This document shows, piece after piece, positions 44,431-52,934 of a stretch of DNA of 64,000 nt. Each line of letters starts with the position of its first letter. The first letter of the stretch is position 1. The notes beneath the pieces were generated by a model. That model had not been told where the DNA came from. It ran no database searches and was given only the letters and a program-made list of their open reading frames with translations. The position numbers and the translations under genes are program-made. Origin of the DNA: Arenibacter troitsensis (GTDB lineage Bacteria; Bacteroidota; Bacteroidia; Flavobacteriales; Flavobacteriaceae); contig NZ_FXAO01000011.1 in assembly GCF_900177645.1 (NCBI RefSeq), positions 83,737-147,736 on the forward strand, written 5' to 3'.

Positions 44431-45537
44431 ATGAAATTGGTCCAAAGAAAAATAAGAATGAAATACACCTTCACTTTTAGCATATTACTAACTATAATCT
44501 GCCTATATTCCTTTACCTACAAGCCAAAAACAACTTCCGTACGTATCCAAGGGGAGCAGTTCTACATCAATGATCAAATAACCTATAAAAATAGATATTG
44601 GAAAGGCAATAAAATTGAAGGCTTACTTTTTAACTCACGAATGGTCCAAGGCATATTTGATGATCTTAATCACGTTACTCGGGATAATTTTAAATATACG
44701 GATTCCAACGAATGGGATGCGGAGAGGAACACTACAGAATTTGTAAACGCCATGGAGGACTGGAAAGCCCATGGCTTGTTGTCCTTTACCCTTAATCTGC
44801 AGGGCGGAAGTCCGTTGGGCTATGGCAATCACGGTTGGATCAACTCCACTTTTGACAGTTTGGGCAATCTAAGGGAAGAGTATATGCGTAGGCTTGAAAA
44901 AATATTGAAAAGATCCAATGAATTGGGCATGGTGGTTATATTAGGTTATTTTTATTTTGGTCAGGATGAACAACTAAAAGACGAACAGGCTGTATTAAAC
45001 GCTGTTGACAACATAACACATTGGATTTTAGAGAAAGGGTATAATAACGTACTAATCGAGATCAACAACGAATGCGATGTTAAATATGATCACCCCATTT
45101 TACAGCCGCAACGCGTATCGGAACTAATTAAGCGGGTTCAAGACATCAGTGGGCACAAACTTTTGGTAAGTACCAGTTATTCGGGAAATAAAATTCCTTC
45201 TCCCGAAATTATTGCATCCTCAGATTTTGTACTATTGCATGGTAACGGGGTAAAGGATCCTGAAAGAATTAAAGAGATGGTAGCGTTGGTTAGACAGTCC
45301 GAAAGTTATGCTCCAAAGCCCATTCTATTCAATGAAGATGATCATTTTGATTTTGACAGCGAATCCTATAATCTTCTTTCCGCAACAGAATCTTATGCTT
45401 CATGGGGATACTTCGATTTTAGAATGAAAGGGGAAGACTATAACTCAGGTTTTCAAAGTGTACCGGTAGATTGGACCATTAGTTCTGATCGAAAAAAGGC
45501 CTTTTTTAACAAACTAAAAGAAATAACAGGATATTAG
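44431..45537 (+). CDS. Secreted TIM-barrel-like protein, probable glycoside hydrolase of unassigned family
   Basis: A 368-residue protein with a signal anchor or peptide (FTFSILLTIICLYSF). The body looks like a clan A (beta/alpha)8 hydrolase: FVNAMEDWKAHGLLSFTLNLQGGSP, LGMVVILGYFYFGQD, then NNVLIEINNECDVKYDHP with Glu and Asn as in the acid/base strand (NE motif), and KPILFNEDDHFDFDSE with an acidic residue at the nucleophile strand. WGYFDFRMKGEDYNSGFQ supplies aromatic binding residues. I cannot assign a numbered GH family. ATG codons at 44431 and 44458 are both possible; the second directly precedes the hydrophobic segment. It may act on the same polysaccharide as the nearby lyase-like enzyme. 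Confidence 0.65.
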   Translation: MKLVQRKIRMKYTFTFSILLTIICLYSFTYKPKTTSVRIQGEQFYINDQITYKNRYWKGNKIEGLLFNSRMVQGIFDDLNHVTRDNFKYTDSNEWDAERNTTEFVNAMEDWKAHGLLSFTLNLQGGSPLGYGNHGWINSTFDSLGNLREEYMRRLEKILKRSNELGMVVILGYFYFGQDEQLKDEQAVLNAVDNITHWILEKGYNNVLIEINNECDVKYDHPILQPQRVSELIKRVQDISGHKLLVSTSYSGNKIPSPEIIASSDFVLLHGNGVKDPERIKEMVALVRQSESYAPKPILFNEDDHFDFDSESYNLLSATESYASWGYFDFRMKGEDYNSGFQSVPVDWTISSDRKKAFFNKLKEITGY

Positions 45538-45665
45538 GGACTGGTACATAAAGCAAAAGATAAGAAAATAGTCCTTCCCAATCCATCGCCATGCCACATT
45601 ATAAAACTGTTACTGGCAATTAAGGTATTATGACCATACCAAAATTTGAAGTAGTATTTGCATTT

Positions 45666-45690
45666 TAACAAATACCTTCGTATTTTGTTA
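45666..45690 (+). other. Hairpin in 3' region of the TIM-barrel gene
   Basis: Arms TAACAAATAC and GTATTTTGTTA (one extra T) enclose CTTC. It lies in a 290-bp gap, 129 bp after the stop, and could be a terminator or RNA stability element, though no T run follows. Confidence 0.4.
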
Positions 45691-45827
45691 GAACAAATCC
45701 CCCCTCCAAAACTCCCTCAAACAAAAAGATTCCCCAAAGTATAGATTGGAACATGCCTAGGCATACAGTTCCTGGTAGGAAACGCATGCCAACCTTTTGC
45801 ACTATAAACACTGGAAAAAGTAATACT

Positions 45828-46793
45828 ATGAAAACACTACAACCCTACTTTAAAGGTCACGGAAATGTGCTTGGAACATTAATTATTTTAGCGCTTATCC
45901 TACACAGTTGCAGACCCGATAAAAAAGCTAAAATAGAAGAAAAATTGGATGCCAAGAAGGATGGTATTATCCATATTACCACAACCGCTATGGATTTTAC
46001 AAGCCCTGATACCATACCGTCTGGCTGGAATACATTTGCCTATCAAAATAAATCTTCGGAAACACATTTCTTCCTATTTGATAAATACCCAAACGGCAAG
46101 ACAATACAAGACACAAAAAATGAAGTCTTTCCACCCTTTGACAAAGGCATGGACCTAATAAACGAAGGAAAAACGGAAGCGGGCTATGCCGAATTCAACA
46201 AGCTACCCGCATGGTTTTTTGAAGTAGTTTATTCAGGGGGGTCCGGTTTGGTTTCTCCAAATATGAACAGTACAACTACGGTTAATCTGGAACCAGGGTA
46301 TTATATTATGGAGTGTTACGTAAAAATGCCCAATGGAAAATTTCACGTATCTATGGGCATGGCAAAACCCATCATAGTTTCCAATAAGAAAAGTGAGGTT
46401 TCACCCCCAAAAGCCACTACCAATATTACTATTTCCAGTACAGAAGGAATCAATTATAATGGATCTATTGCAAAAGGCCCACAAGTGTTTTCTGTAGAAT
46501 TCAAAGACCAGATTACACATGAAAATTTTGTAGGACATGATGTCAATTTGGTGAAATTAGCGGATACCACCAAACTTGAGATTCTTGAAAATTGGATGAA
46601 TTGGACCGATCCAAAAGGACTTATTACCCCCGCTCCAGAAGGTGTTACCTTTTTGGGCGGCGTTAATGACAGCCCTGCCGGTAGCGTTGGTTATTTTAAA
46701 GTTGATCTTGAACCTGGTATTTACGCCCTGGTCTCTGAAGTCCCGAATACCATAGAAAAAGGGATGTTAAAAACATTTACCGTTTCGGAATAG
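45828..46793 (+). CDS. Lipoprotein with two cupredoxin-like domains, function unknown
   Basis: A 321-residue exported protein. The signal ends in LALILHSC, a lipobox. The mature part holds two related beta domains, each opening with a strand (DGIIHITTTAMDF, TTNITISSTEGINY) and closing with a PGxY turn (NLEPGYYIMECYV, DLEPGIYALVSEVP), as in plastocyanin-like folds. Copper ligands are not clearly conserved, so these may be structural. The frame extends upstream to 45753, but only the ATG at 45828 gives a signal peptide. I do not know its role; a redox or binding function at the cell envelope is possible. Confidence 0.6.
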   Translation: MKTLQPYFKGHGNVLGTLIILALILHSCRPDKKAKIEEKLDAKKDGIIHITTTAMDFTSPDTIPSGWNTFAYQNKSSETHFFLFDKYPNGKTIQDTKNEVFPPFDKGMDLINEGKTEAGYAEFNKLPAWFFEVVYSGGSGLVSPNMNSTTTVNLEPGYYIMECYVKMPNGKFHVSMGMAKPIIVSNKKSEVSPPKATTNITISSTEGINYNGSIAKGPQVFSVEFKDQITHENFVGHDVNLVKLADTTKLEILENWMNWTDPKGLITPAPEGVTFLGGVNDSPAGSVGYFKVDLEPGIYALVSEVPNTIEKGMLKTFTVSE

Positions 46794-46942
46794 ACTTCTA
46801 AATTGAGGCTAAGGCAAAATCGGAAAATTTAAGAAAATGCACTTACATTTCCTTAAAGCAAAATACGTATTTGGAGGTCATTGCAATAAACATGGATAAT
46901 ACTATTTTACAACTAGTGTCCAATTAAAAACCACTCCACTAA

Positions 46943-47290
46943 ATGAAAGCAAAAGACAGCCACATCAACTATGTAGAGTTCAAGGCAAATGACTAAATAG
47001 AAACAATGAGGTTCTATGAATCGGCCTTTGATTGGAGCTTTACAGATTATGGCCCAACCTATATCGTATTTTCAGAAAGTGGTCTGGTAGGTGGATTTGA
47101 AAAGACCGATAATGAAATTATTAATGGCGCCCTAGTTGTTGTGTTTCATTCCACTCCCAAGTTTATAAAAAACAAAATAATTGAAGCGGGTGGGAAAATC
47201 TCAAAAGATATTTTCTCTTTCCCCGGAGGGCACAGGTGCCAATTTACAGACCCTTCCGGCAACGAACTTGCCGTTTGGTCCGATCAGTAG
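46943..47290 (+). pseudogene. VOC-family gene interrupted by an in-frame TAA
   Basis: The reading frame starts at ATG 46943 and encodes HINYVEFKAND, then a TAA at 46994-46996, and continues in the same frame with IETMRFYESAFDWSFTDYG to the real end (DPSGNELAVWSDQ). Across the stop the sequence aligns with the standard VOC start FKxNDxxxTxxFYxxxFGW without gap, so the stop replaces one residue, perhaps a TTA leucine. A shortened product from the ATG at 47006 would lack the first beta strand and the metal ligand. The gene is therefore probably inactive, or needs read-through. Confidence 0.75.
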
Positions 47291-47464
47291 TAATCCATCA
47301 ATGCCAAATTACAGATACCCTGTCATAAACAGAAGATTCTTAGCATTTATCCCATACCAACTTTGCTATTCCCCAAAGTTTTTGCATATTTATATATCGG
47401 ATAATTCCTCCGAAAATTATTTGAGCCTATGGCCCGCAAATAATAGCAGGCCGCAACTTTGTCT

Positions 47465-48269
47465 ATGGATCCAAAAGCCATAAAAATATCGCGAATAGTA
47501 AACAAAACCACCTCAAAAAAAAATGAGGGGTATTATTCGCATTTCTGGATTAAGAACAGAGTAAAATGGCTTGAAATAGTCAAGGTTCAGTACGGAAATG
47601 TATCCAATTCACTTTTCTTTCTTCGCCCTGGGTATAGATTGGAAACTAATAAAGGAAGATACGGGCTCGTCCTCTGGCTATATCTTATATTTGTCACAAG
47701 AAATATTGGACAACCCTTTGTTGAGCAATCTTCACATCAACGAAGTTAGGCTATTTACTTCAGATGCAATTCCTAAAATAAATCTCTCCCCAGGTATAGA
47801 AAAAAGGATTCAGTCTATTTTGGAAATGCTGGACGAGTTGATAGGATCGGAACTTAATCATAAGGACGATGCCATAATTTCCTTATTAAACACCATTTTT
47901 GTCTATTGTGACGGCCAATGCAATATTAAATCGGTCATATCGGAAAACAACGCAAAAAAGACGCTCGTTTATAAATTCAAAAAACTAGTGGACAAACGCT
48001 TTTCCGTCAATCATAAGGTGAGCGACTATGCAGAAATGCTCAATGTATCCGACAACTATTTAAATGAATGCATAAAGGAAACCATTGGTGTTAACGCAAA
48101 GGCCGTTATAACCGAAAAAAGAATAATGAGCTCTCGTCACCAGTTGAAATTTACAGATAAAACCATCAAAGAAATCTGTTACGAACTTGGCTTCTCCTCT
48201 CCAGATTATTTCAGTTATTTTTTTAAAAAGCACACTGGAATAACCCCATCCATGCTTAGAGAAAACTAA
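47465..48269 (+). pseudogene. AraC-family transcription regulator gene with a frameshift
   Basis: The N-terminal sensing region and the C-terminal DNA-binding region are in different frames. The first frame (from ATG 47465) reads to NSLFFLRPGYRLETN, the usual AraC cupin-end motif; the next residues of the family, GYILYLSQEIL, occur in the +1 frame, which then continues to the helix-turn-helix (YAEMLNVSDNYLNECIKE, IKEICYELGFSSPDYFSYFFKKHTGITPS) and a normal stop. Removing one base near 47651-47660 would restore a protein of about 267 residues. It lies 174 bp after the broken VOC gene. Confidence 0.78.
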
Positions 48270-48356
48270 AAAAGGTAAAATCTAAGGATATACCCTGTTT
48301 TTCACATTCCCGTGTTTTGGGTATTGGCCTAATTTGCCGATTCTAAAAACAATATT

Positions 48357-48899
48357 ATGGACAGAAAAAAATTTTTAAAAGCATCGGGAATAGGTTTGGG
48401 CATGGTAATGATGCCTGGTATGGTAAAATGTCAGTCAGCTTTGGCAAACGACTATTCAATAAAGACAGAACCAAAAATCATTAAGGACGAGGAAGGAAAT
48501 GTCTTAAATGTAATTGGGGACATTCAGACCCATAAATTAGTGGGCAGTGAAACTGGAAACCAAATTGTGGAATGGGTAGATAACGTGGACCCCGGGGTGG
48601 GCATACCTCCACACATCCATACCAAGGAAGATGAAATATTTAGGGTAATTAAAGGACAGATCGAAATAATGGTCGATGGGAAAACCACGGTCTTAAATGC
48701 GGGGGATGTCGCCTTTGCCCCAAAAAACATTCCACATTCCTGGACAGTTGTGGGTACGGAAAAGGCCAAAATGATTACTTCTGCCTTTCCTGCCGGCATA
48801 GAACATATGTTTGAGGAATTGGCCCAACTACCACCTGGTCCTCCAAACTTTCAAAAGGTGGCGGAGATTTGTGCAAAGCAAGGTATTTCCTTTGTTTAA
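48357..48899 (+). CDS. Cupin-domain secreted protein
   Basis: A 180-residue protein with an N-terminal DRKKFLKASGIGLGMVMMPG export signal that resembles a weak Tat signal (Arg-Lys instead of twin Arg). The cupin domain has both motifs: PPHIHTKEDEIFRVIKGQIEI (two His and Glu as metal ligands) and GDVAFAPKNIPHSWTV with the last His. Such small cupins bind metal and may act as oxygenases, isomerases or binding proteins; the substrate is not known. It is followed by a strong terminator. It has no obvious operon partner. Confidence 0.85.
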   Translation: MDRKKFLKASGIGLGMVMMPGMVKCQSALANDYSIKTEPKIIKDEEGNVLNVIGDIQTHKLVGSETGNQIVEWVDNVDPGVGIPPHIHTKEDEIFRVIKGQIEIMVDGKTTVLNAGDVAFAPKNIPHSWTVVGTEKAKMITSAFPAGIEHMFEELAQLPPGPPNFQKVAEICAKQGISFV

Positions 48900-48986
48900 T
48901 TTTGGAATAAGACAAATTTAAGGTCCAATCGCACTTTCTTAGATACTTTTAGAAAAGGACCAAAAACCGGCTTTTTTTTATTCATT

Positions 48987-49029
48987 AAAATCGTAGTCAC
49001 CCATTAATAGACGTGCCTACGATTTTTTT
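48987..49029 (+). terminator. Intrinsic terminator after the cupin gene
   Basis: AAAATCGTAG and CTACGATTTTTTT form a 9-10-bp stem around a loop of about 20 bases that itself can pair in part, followed directly by a run of T. It is 88 bp after the stop. Confidence 0.8.
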
Positions 49030-49243
49030 GATGAATTCCTCCCTGGGTTTTGCCTAATATTTTATATTTCCTATATATTAATTGTTGTAATATCCATGGA
49101 ATTATGAATAGATAGCATTCGGAAAAGTTATGTACAAGTCTCGGTTTCCATCAATATTAACTAAGAATCTGATTATCTTTAACTTACGACTATTTATCTA
49201 GCTTGCCCCAACAAAATCACCAACAACTTTAAAGAGGCTGAAC

Positions 49244-49399
49244 AAATAAAAGGTTGAACCTCAGGGCAAGCCCTGAACCCAATAATAGAAATCGACCCAA
49301 GGGTCGAGGTATTGAACCTAGATCCCGCCGAAAAAGGTGGGATTGGTTCAACTTGCAATTCTAAGTGCGACTTACTGACTTCTCAAAATTGAGTTTCAC
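49244..49399 (+). repeat. Dispersed 157-bp repeat with nested palindromes, copy 2
   Basis: Near-copy of 43081-43237. Here the outer inverted arms AGGTTGAACC (49251-49260) and GGTTCAACT (49346-49354) are better preserved, and three inner stems are intact: TCAGGGC/GCCCTGA, GACCC/GGGTC and ATCCCGCC/GGTGGGAT (one mismatch). Together with 48900-49243 it lies in a 759-bp gap without a gene. Confidence 0.8.
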
Positions 49400-49516
49400 T
49401 AATAAAAGAACAAGAACAGTTTCTTAAAGCTTACCTAATATATAATAAAGACCTCATCATATTATAGGAGATATTACGTACATTTAATAAACTATTTTAA
49501 CAATGGAAAATTTACC

Positions 49517-49583
49517 TTTTGCCATAACAGAACTACCACAATATTGTAGCCATGGCAAAATTAGGGCAACAATTTTACCCTAA
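49517..49583 (+). promoter_or_regulatory. Two adjacent hairpins upstream of the dedA-like gene
   Basis: The first has 9-bp arms TTTTGCCAT and ATGGCAAAA with the palindrome ACAATATTGT inside; directly after it TTAGGG and CCCTAA form a second stem. They end 75 bp before the start of the DedA-like gene and may form a structured leader or a terminator. No known riboswitch pattern was recognised. Confidence 0.4.
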
Positions 49584-49658
49584 GCACAGGACCAAGTACT
49601 TCCCAACCGCATTATTTTCAACTGAAGTTAATAAGGGATTCTAAATAATTAAATTACA

Positions 49659-50300
49659 ATGGACAGGTTGTTAGAAATAATATTGCATACCGATGATGCT
49701 TTATTGGCCTTGGTGGCCAATAATGTTTATTACGCCTATGTGCTACTTTTTTTTATCATTATGCTCGAGACCGGCCTTATCGTCTTTCCTTTTTTGCCCG
49801 GGGATGGATTATTGTTTTCGGCCGGGGTAGTTGCTGCTTCTACCAACCTAAACATTTGGGTATTGCTGGTAATTCTTATAATAGCCGCCATAAGTGGAAA
49901 CCTTCTAAATTTTATCACTGGAAAATATTTTGGTGGAAAATTGCAACGCAGTGATAATTATTTTCTAAATAAATACTTGTTGAAGCATCTGCCAAAAGCC
50001 CAGAAATTTTATGATAAACACGGGGGAAGGGCAATAATTATCGGACGTTTTTTCCCAATTATTAGAACCTATATTCCTTTTTTGGCCGGTATGGTCTATA
50101 TGGAACGCCGTTTATTTTTAAAGAATACTGTTTTGGGGGCTATTTTATGGATAAGCCTTTTTTTATTGACTGGTTTTTTTGTTGGTGAAATTACTTGGGT
50201 CAAGAATAATTATGGACTAATCTTCCTCAGCCTAATAATAATTACAACGCTGCCCCTAGTATTTTCATTATTATTAAAAAAGAAATCAAATTCTAACTAA
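49659..50300 (+). CDS. DedA-family inner membrane protein
   Basis: A 213-residue protein of the DedA/SNARE-associated family, now regarded as phospholipid flippases. The family motif is visible as ETGLIVFPFLPGDGLLFSAG, and the second as RFFPIIRTYIPFLAGMVYMERRLF, containing the conserved Arg residues and Gly-rich turn. Five or so hydrophobic segments are present, including the C-terminal LIFLSLIIITTLPLVFSLLL. It starts with ATG and is followed after 14 bp by an SRPBCC gene, likely in the same transcript. It is a membrane housekeeping gene, here preceded by structured DNA. Confidence 0.92.
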   Translation: MDRLLEIILHTDDALLALVANNVYYAYVLLFFIIMLETGLIVFPFLPGDGLLFSAGVVAASTNLNIWVLLVILIIAAISGNLLNFITGKYFGGKLQRSDNYFLNKYLLKHLPKAQKFYDKHGGRAIIIGRFFPIIRTYIPFLAGMVYMERRLFLKNTVLGAILWISLFLLTGFFVGEITWVKNNYGLIFLSLIIITTLPLVFSLLLKKKSNSN

Positions 50301-50314
50301 TATATCTAGTACAT

Positions 50315-50770
50315 ATGGGATTTTATCAATTTAAAAAAACACAAGAAATTAACGCCCCTGTTGAGAAGGTATGGGAATTTATCTCCGACCCCGCCAATCT
50401 AAAAAAAATAACCCCGGATTATATGGGCTTTGATATCACTTCCAAAGACGTTCCTTCCAAAATGTACGCTGGAATGATAATAAGCTACAAGGTTTCTCCC
50501 TTATTCGGAATTAAAACAACTTGGGTGACTGAAATTACCCACTTAAAAGATAATAGCTATTTTGTTGATGAACAAAGGGTTGGTCCATACAGGATATGGC
50601 ACCATCAACATATTATAGAATCCATACCGAACGGGACTTTAATGACAGATATTGTTAGTTACCAACCACCTTTGGGATTCCTGGGTAGTGTTGCCAATAT
50701 CCTTATTATTAAAAGAAAGCTTAACGAAATTTTCGATTATAGGACCAAGGCATTGGATGAATTATTTTAA
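50315..50770 (+). CDS. SRPBCC-family (START/Bet v1-like) protein
   Basis: A 151-residue cytoplasmic protein with the helix-grip fold of the SRPBCC superfamily. The start YQFKKTQEINAPVEKVWEFISDPANLKKITP is the typical first strand and helix of polyketide cyclase-like members; later TTWVTEITHLKDNSYFVDEQRVGPYRIWHHQHII gives the central strands, and a long C-terminal helix (LNEIFDYRTKALDELF) closes the cavity. It probably binds a hydrophobic ligand. It follows the DedA gene closely. In related bacteria such genes sit beside cyclopropane or lipid genes, but this is not visible here. Confidence 0.88.
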   Translation: MGFYQFKKTQEINAPVEKVWEFISDPANLKKITPDYMGFDITSKDVPSKMYAGMIISYKVSPLFGIKTTWVTEITHLKDNSYFVDEQRVGPYRIWHHQHIIESIPNGTLMTDIVSYQPPLGFLGSVANILIIKRKLNEIFDYRTKALDELF

Positions 50771-50921
50771 GGATTACCGTTATAAGATTAGCAATATTCA
50801 ACTAAATTTGAGCCTGATGGCCACAAATAGTATCGAAACGGAATCTGATTTTCAAGTAATCGGGAGTCTATCACCATGTACACGCAACACATATGATAGC
50901 AACACATTAGGTTAAATAATT

Positions 50922-51545
50922 ATGGACAAAAAATCCACTATAAAAATCCAAGAGGGTAAAGTAGGAATGATCGGCTACGGCATGTTGTCCTCTTTGGAGA
51001 GCCTTGAGGAAATTCTAGGGCGAAAATATCAGGATCCCATTTATTGGATACATCTTCGCGGTTTGCAGCGTGCTTGGAATTTTGTAGCCCCCAATAACGA
51101 CCCAAATTTCCCGGCAGAATATATAAAATATGAATCCTTTAGACTTAAAGATAACAGTACCATAACGTACGAAAAGTCTATATTTTTAAATATTATAGAA
51201 AATAAGGACGTACGATTAAACTGTACCTTGTATTTCGTAACCAATGAAGAATTGGCATTGTTTGATGAATTTGAACTTGGATATACCAGAATTGATGTCA
51301 CAGACCGTATTGAAGAATACCATGTTGAAAACGGTAATGTCTACGCCTACAAGGCTCTGCCGACATATGAGTATGATGCCATTAATGACAAGGACAAAAG
51401 TATAATTGAAAAAGATTATTTAGATATAGTAATGGCATCCTATGAAAAAATGGGAAGCGAACACAAACTGCAATTTGAACTATCCACAGTACCACACGAT
51501 CCCAATTTGGTGGTAACAGTAATTCATAAGAAGGTTGTAGAGTAA
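50922..51545 (+). CDS. Gamma-glutamylcyclotransferase-like protein of unknown function
   Basis: A 207-residue cytoplasmic protein that I recognise only distantly. The segments GMIGYGMLSSLESLEEILGRKYQDPIYWIHLRGLQRAWNF and LALFDEFELGYTRIDVTDRIEEY match the order of a YGxL loop and an acidic DEFE-Gly-Tyr motif in GGCT/AIG2-like folds, where the acidic residue acts as base. Substrate is not defined. The gap of 151 bp from the SRPBCC gene holds nothing clear. If the fold is right, it might act on gamma-glutamyl or related amines. Confidence 0.5.
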   Translation: MDKKSTIKIQEGKVGMIGYGMLSSLESLEEILGRKYQDPIYWIHLRGLQRAWNFVAPNNDPNFPAEYIKYESFRLKDNSTITYEKSIFLNIIENKDVRLNCTLYFVTNEELALFDEFELGYTRIDVTDRIEEYHVENGNVYAYKALPTYEYDAINDKDKSIIEKDYLDIVMASYEKMGSEHKLQFELSTVPHDPNLVVTVIHKKVVE

Positions 51546-51560
51546 TTCAATTAGCAATCC

Positions 51561-52796
51561 TTAACCGCAACGTTCTTGCCTTGAGGCTACCATATTTCTC
51601 TTTAAAAAACCAACAAACAAAAAGTGCACGGACACAATCAAAAGCATTACAAATAAATACTCGTTAAAAAAATTATCCTTGGATGGAAAACTGGGTACAT
51701 ACAACCTAAACGCAATCGCATAACTTATTATCGACAAAACCAGCAACAACACACTATATCTCCAATCTTTAAAGCAATCCAAATACAGGTTGGGTCTCAT
51801 TAAAAGTGCCAATTCCTTTCCAAACAATTGCCCGGCCAAAGGCCATAAAAAAATAAGTGGCAAAGCAAACAATCTGGATTCCCTGGCCAATGTGGCCACC
51901 ATCACAATAGGCGTATTAATGACCAGGGCGAGTAAAAATGCATGAACGTACTTTTTTTCCAATGCAGAAAGTATCTTCTGCTTATTTCCTATATAAAGAA
52001 AATATAGACTGGGCCCTAAAACCAAAAAAAAAGAAACTATAGATTCTACAGCACTGGCATATATACCAAAATTTTGAAAATAACAACTTAACCTGTTGGC
52101 GGCCACTTCTGATGTTTCTTTCCAAATACCCGTAGCCCACAAGAAGATCCCCAAATAAATAATATATAGAGGTAAAGGGACCAAAAGCAGAAGCAATTTT
52201 CTTTTTACTGAAAAGGTCCACATATTCTTCGACTTCAAACTAAAACCCGAAAAAATAATGGCCAATCCGGGCATGAGAAATAAAGTACTTTCCCTTGCTA
52301 TAATTGCCAACAAAAACAAGAGGACATAATTCAGCCACTTTTCACGGATCAAAGCCAAAATACCGAGCATGATCAAACAATATTGCAGAGGCTCATCATA
52401 ACTGAATACCGGAGGAAAAAAGGCAAAAAGTATTGAAAATGTCAAGAAATAAAACACTTGGTTAAACAGTGCCTGTCCCCAAGTTGCTTTTAATTCTAAT
52501 GAAATCCTATAAATCAACAATCCACTGAAAAACAACAATAATAGGTTTACAAGTACAAAGGACTCCCCTAAAGTAATGCCAAAAATGCCCGAGGAACCTT
52601 CGATCAACAAAGAGGTTAATGGGCGTCTTGCAAAGGGTGCAAATTCCTGATGATATCTAATTTGGGATGCCAAAAAAACATGGGACAGCTTGGTGTTGTT
52701 TTCATTCAACATACTATCCGATATGGGGAGCATATGAACCCCATAGATTAGTAGCACCATCAAAAAACTTATAAGATACTGCACATAATTTTTCAT
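51561..52796 (-). CDS. Polytopic membrane protein of unknown function
   Basis: A 411-residue integral membrane protein with about ten or eleven hydrophobic segments, for example VQYLISFLMVLLIYGVHML, ESFVLVNLLLLFFSGLLIYRIS, WLNYVLLFLLAIIARESTLFLMPGLAIIFSGF and YSVLLLVLSIISYAIAFRLY. A short hydrophilic loop near the N-terminus (SHVFLASQIRYHQEFAPFARRPLTS) is reminiscent of the first loop in membrane glycosyltransferases of the GT-C type, but key acidic residues are not clear. The ATG at 52796 is preferred to the one at 52832. It converges with the GGCT-like gene across 15 bp. Function unknown. Confidence 0.65.
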   Translation of the reverse strand: MKNYVQYLISFLMVLLIYGVHMLPISDSMLNENNTKLSHVFLASQIRYHQEFAPFARRPLTSLLIEGSSGIFGITLGESFVLVNLLLLFFSGLLIYRISLELKATWGQALFNQVFYFLTFSILFAFFPPVFSYDEPLQYCLIMLGILALIREKWLNYVLLFLLAIIARESTLFLMPGLAIIFSGFSLKSKNMWTFSVKRKLLLLLVPLPLYIIYLGIFLWATGIWKETSEVAANRLSCYFQNFGIYASAVESIVSFFLVLGPSLYFLYIGNKQKILSALEKKYVHAFLLALVINTPIVMVATLARESRLFALPLIFLWPLAGQLFGKELALLMRPNLYLDCFKDWRYSVLLLVLSIISYAIAFRLYVPSFPSKDNFFNEYLFVMLLIVSVHFLFVGFLKRNMVASRQERCG

Positions 52797-52934
52797 ATAC
52801 AACTCACCAATGGAATGATTAAAAGTAAACAAAACATTAGTAAGTTGCTATGATCCCAAATATTTAATGCCGTCTGTAAAAATTAAAATTATTTCTATAG
52901 CGCAGACTCCATTTTAGTTATAAACTTCTCAAAC

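Noticed and set aside
50652..50915. 87-codon plus-strand frame behind the SRPBCC gene
   Set aside because: Its first half lies in the SRPBCC coding region in a different frame; no motif supports it.
51561..52796. Naming the membrane protein a GT-C glycosyltransferase
   Set aside because: Topology fits, but the acidic catalytic motif in the first loop is not clear, so it is left as unknown.
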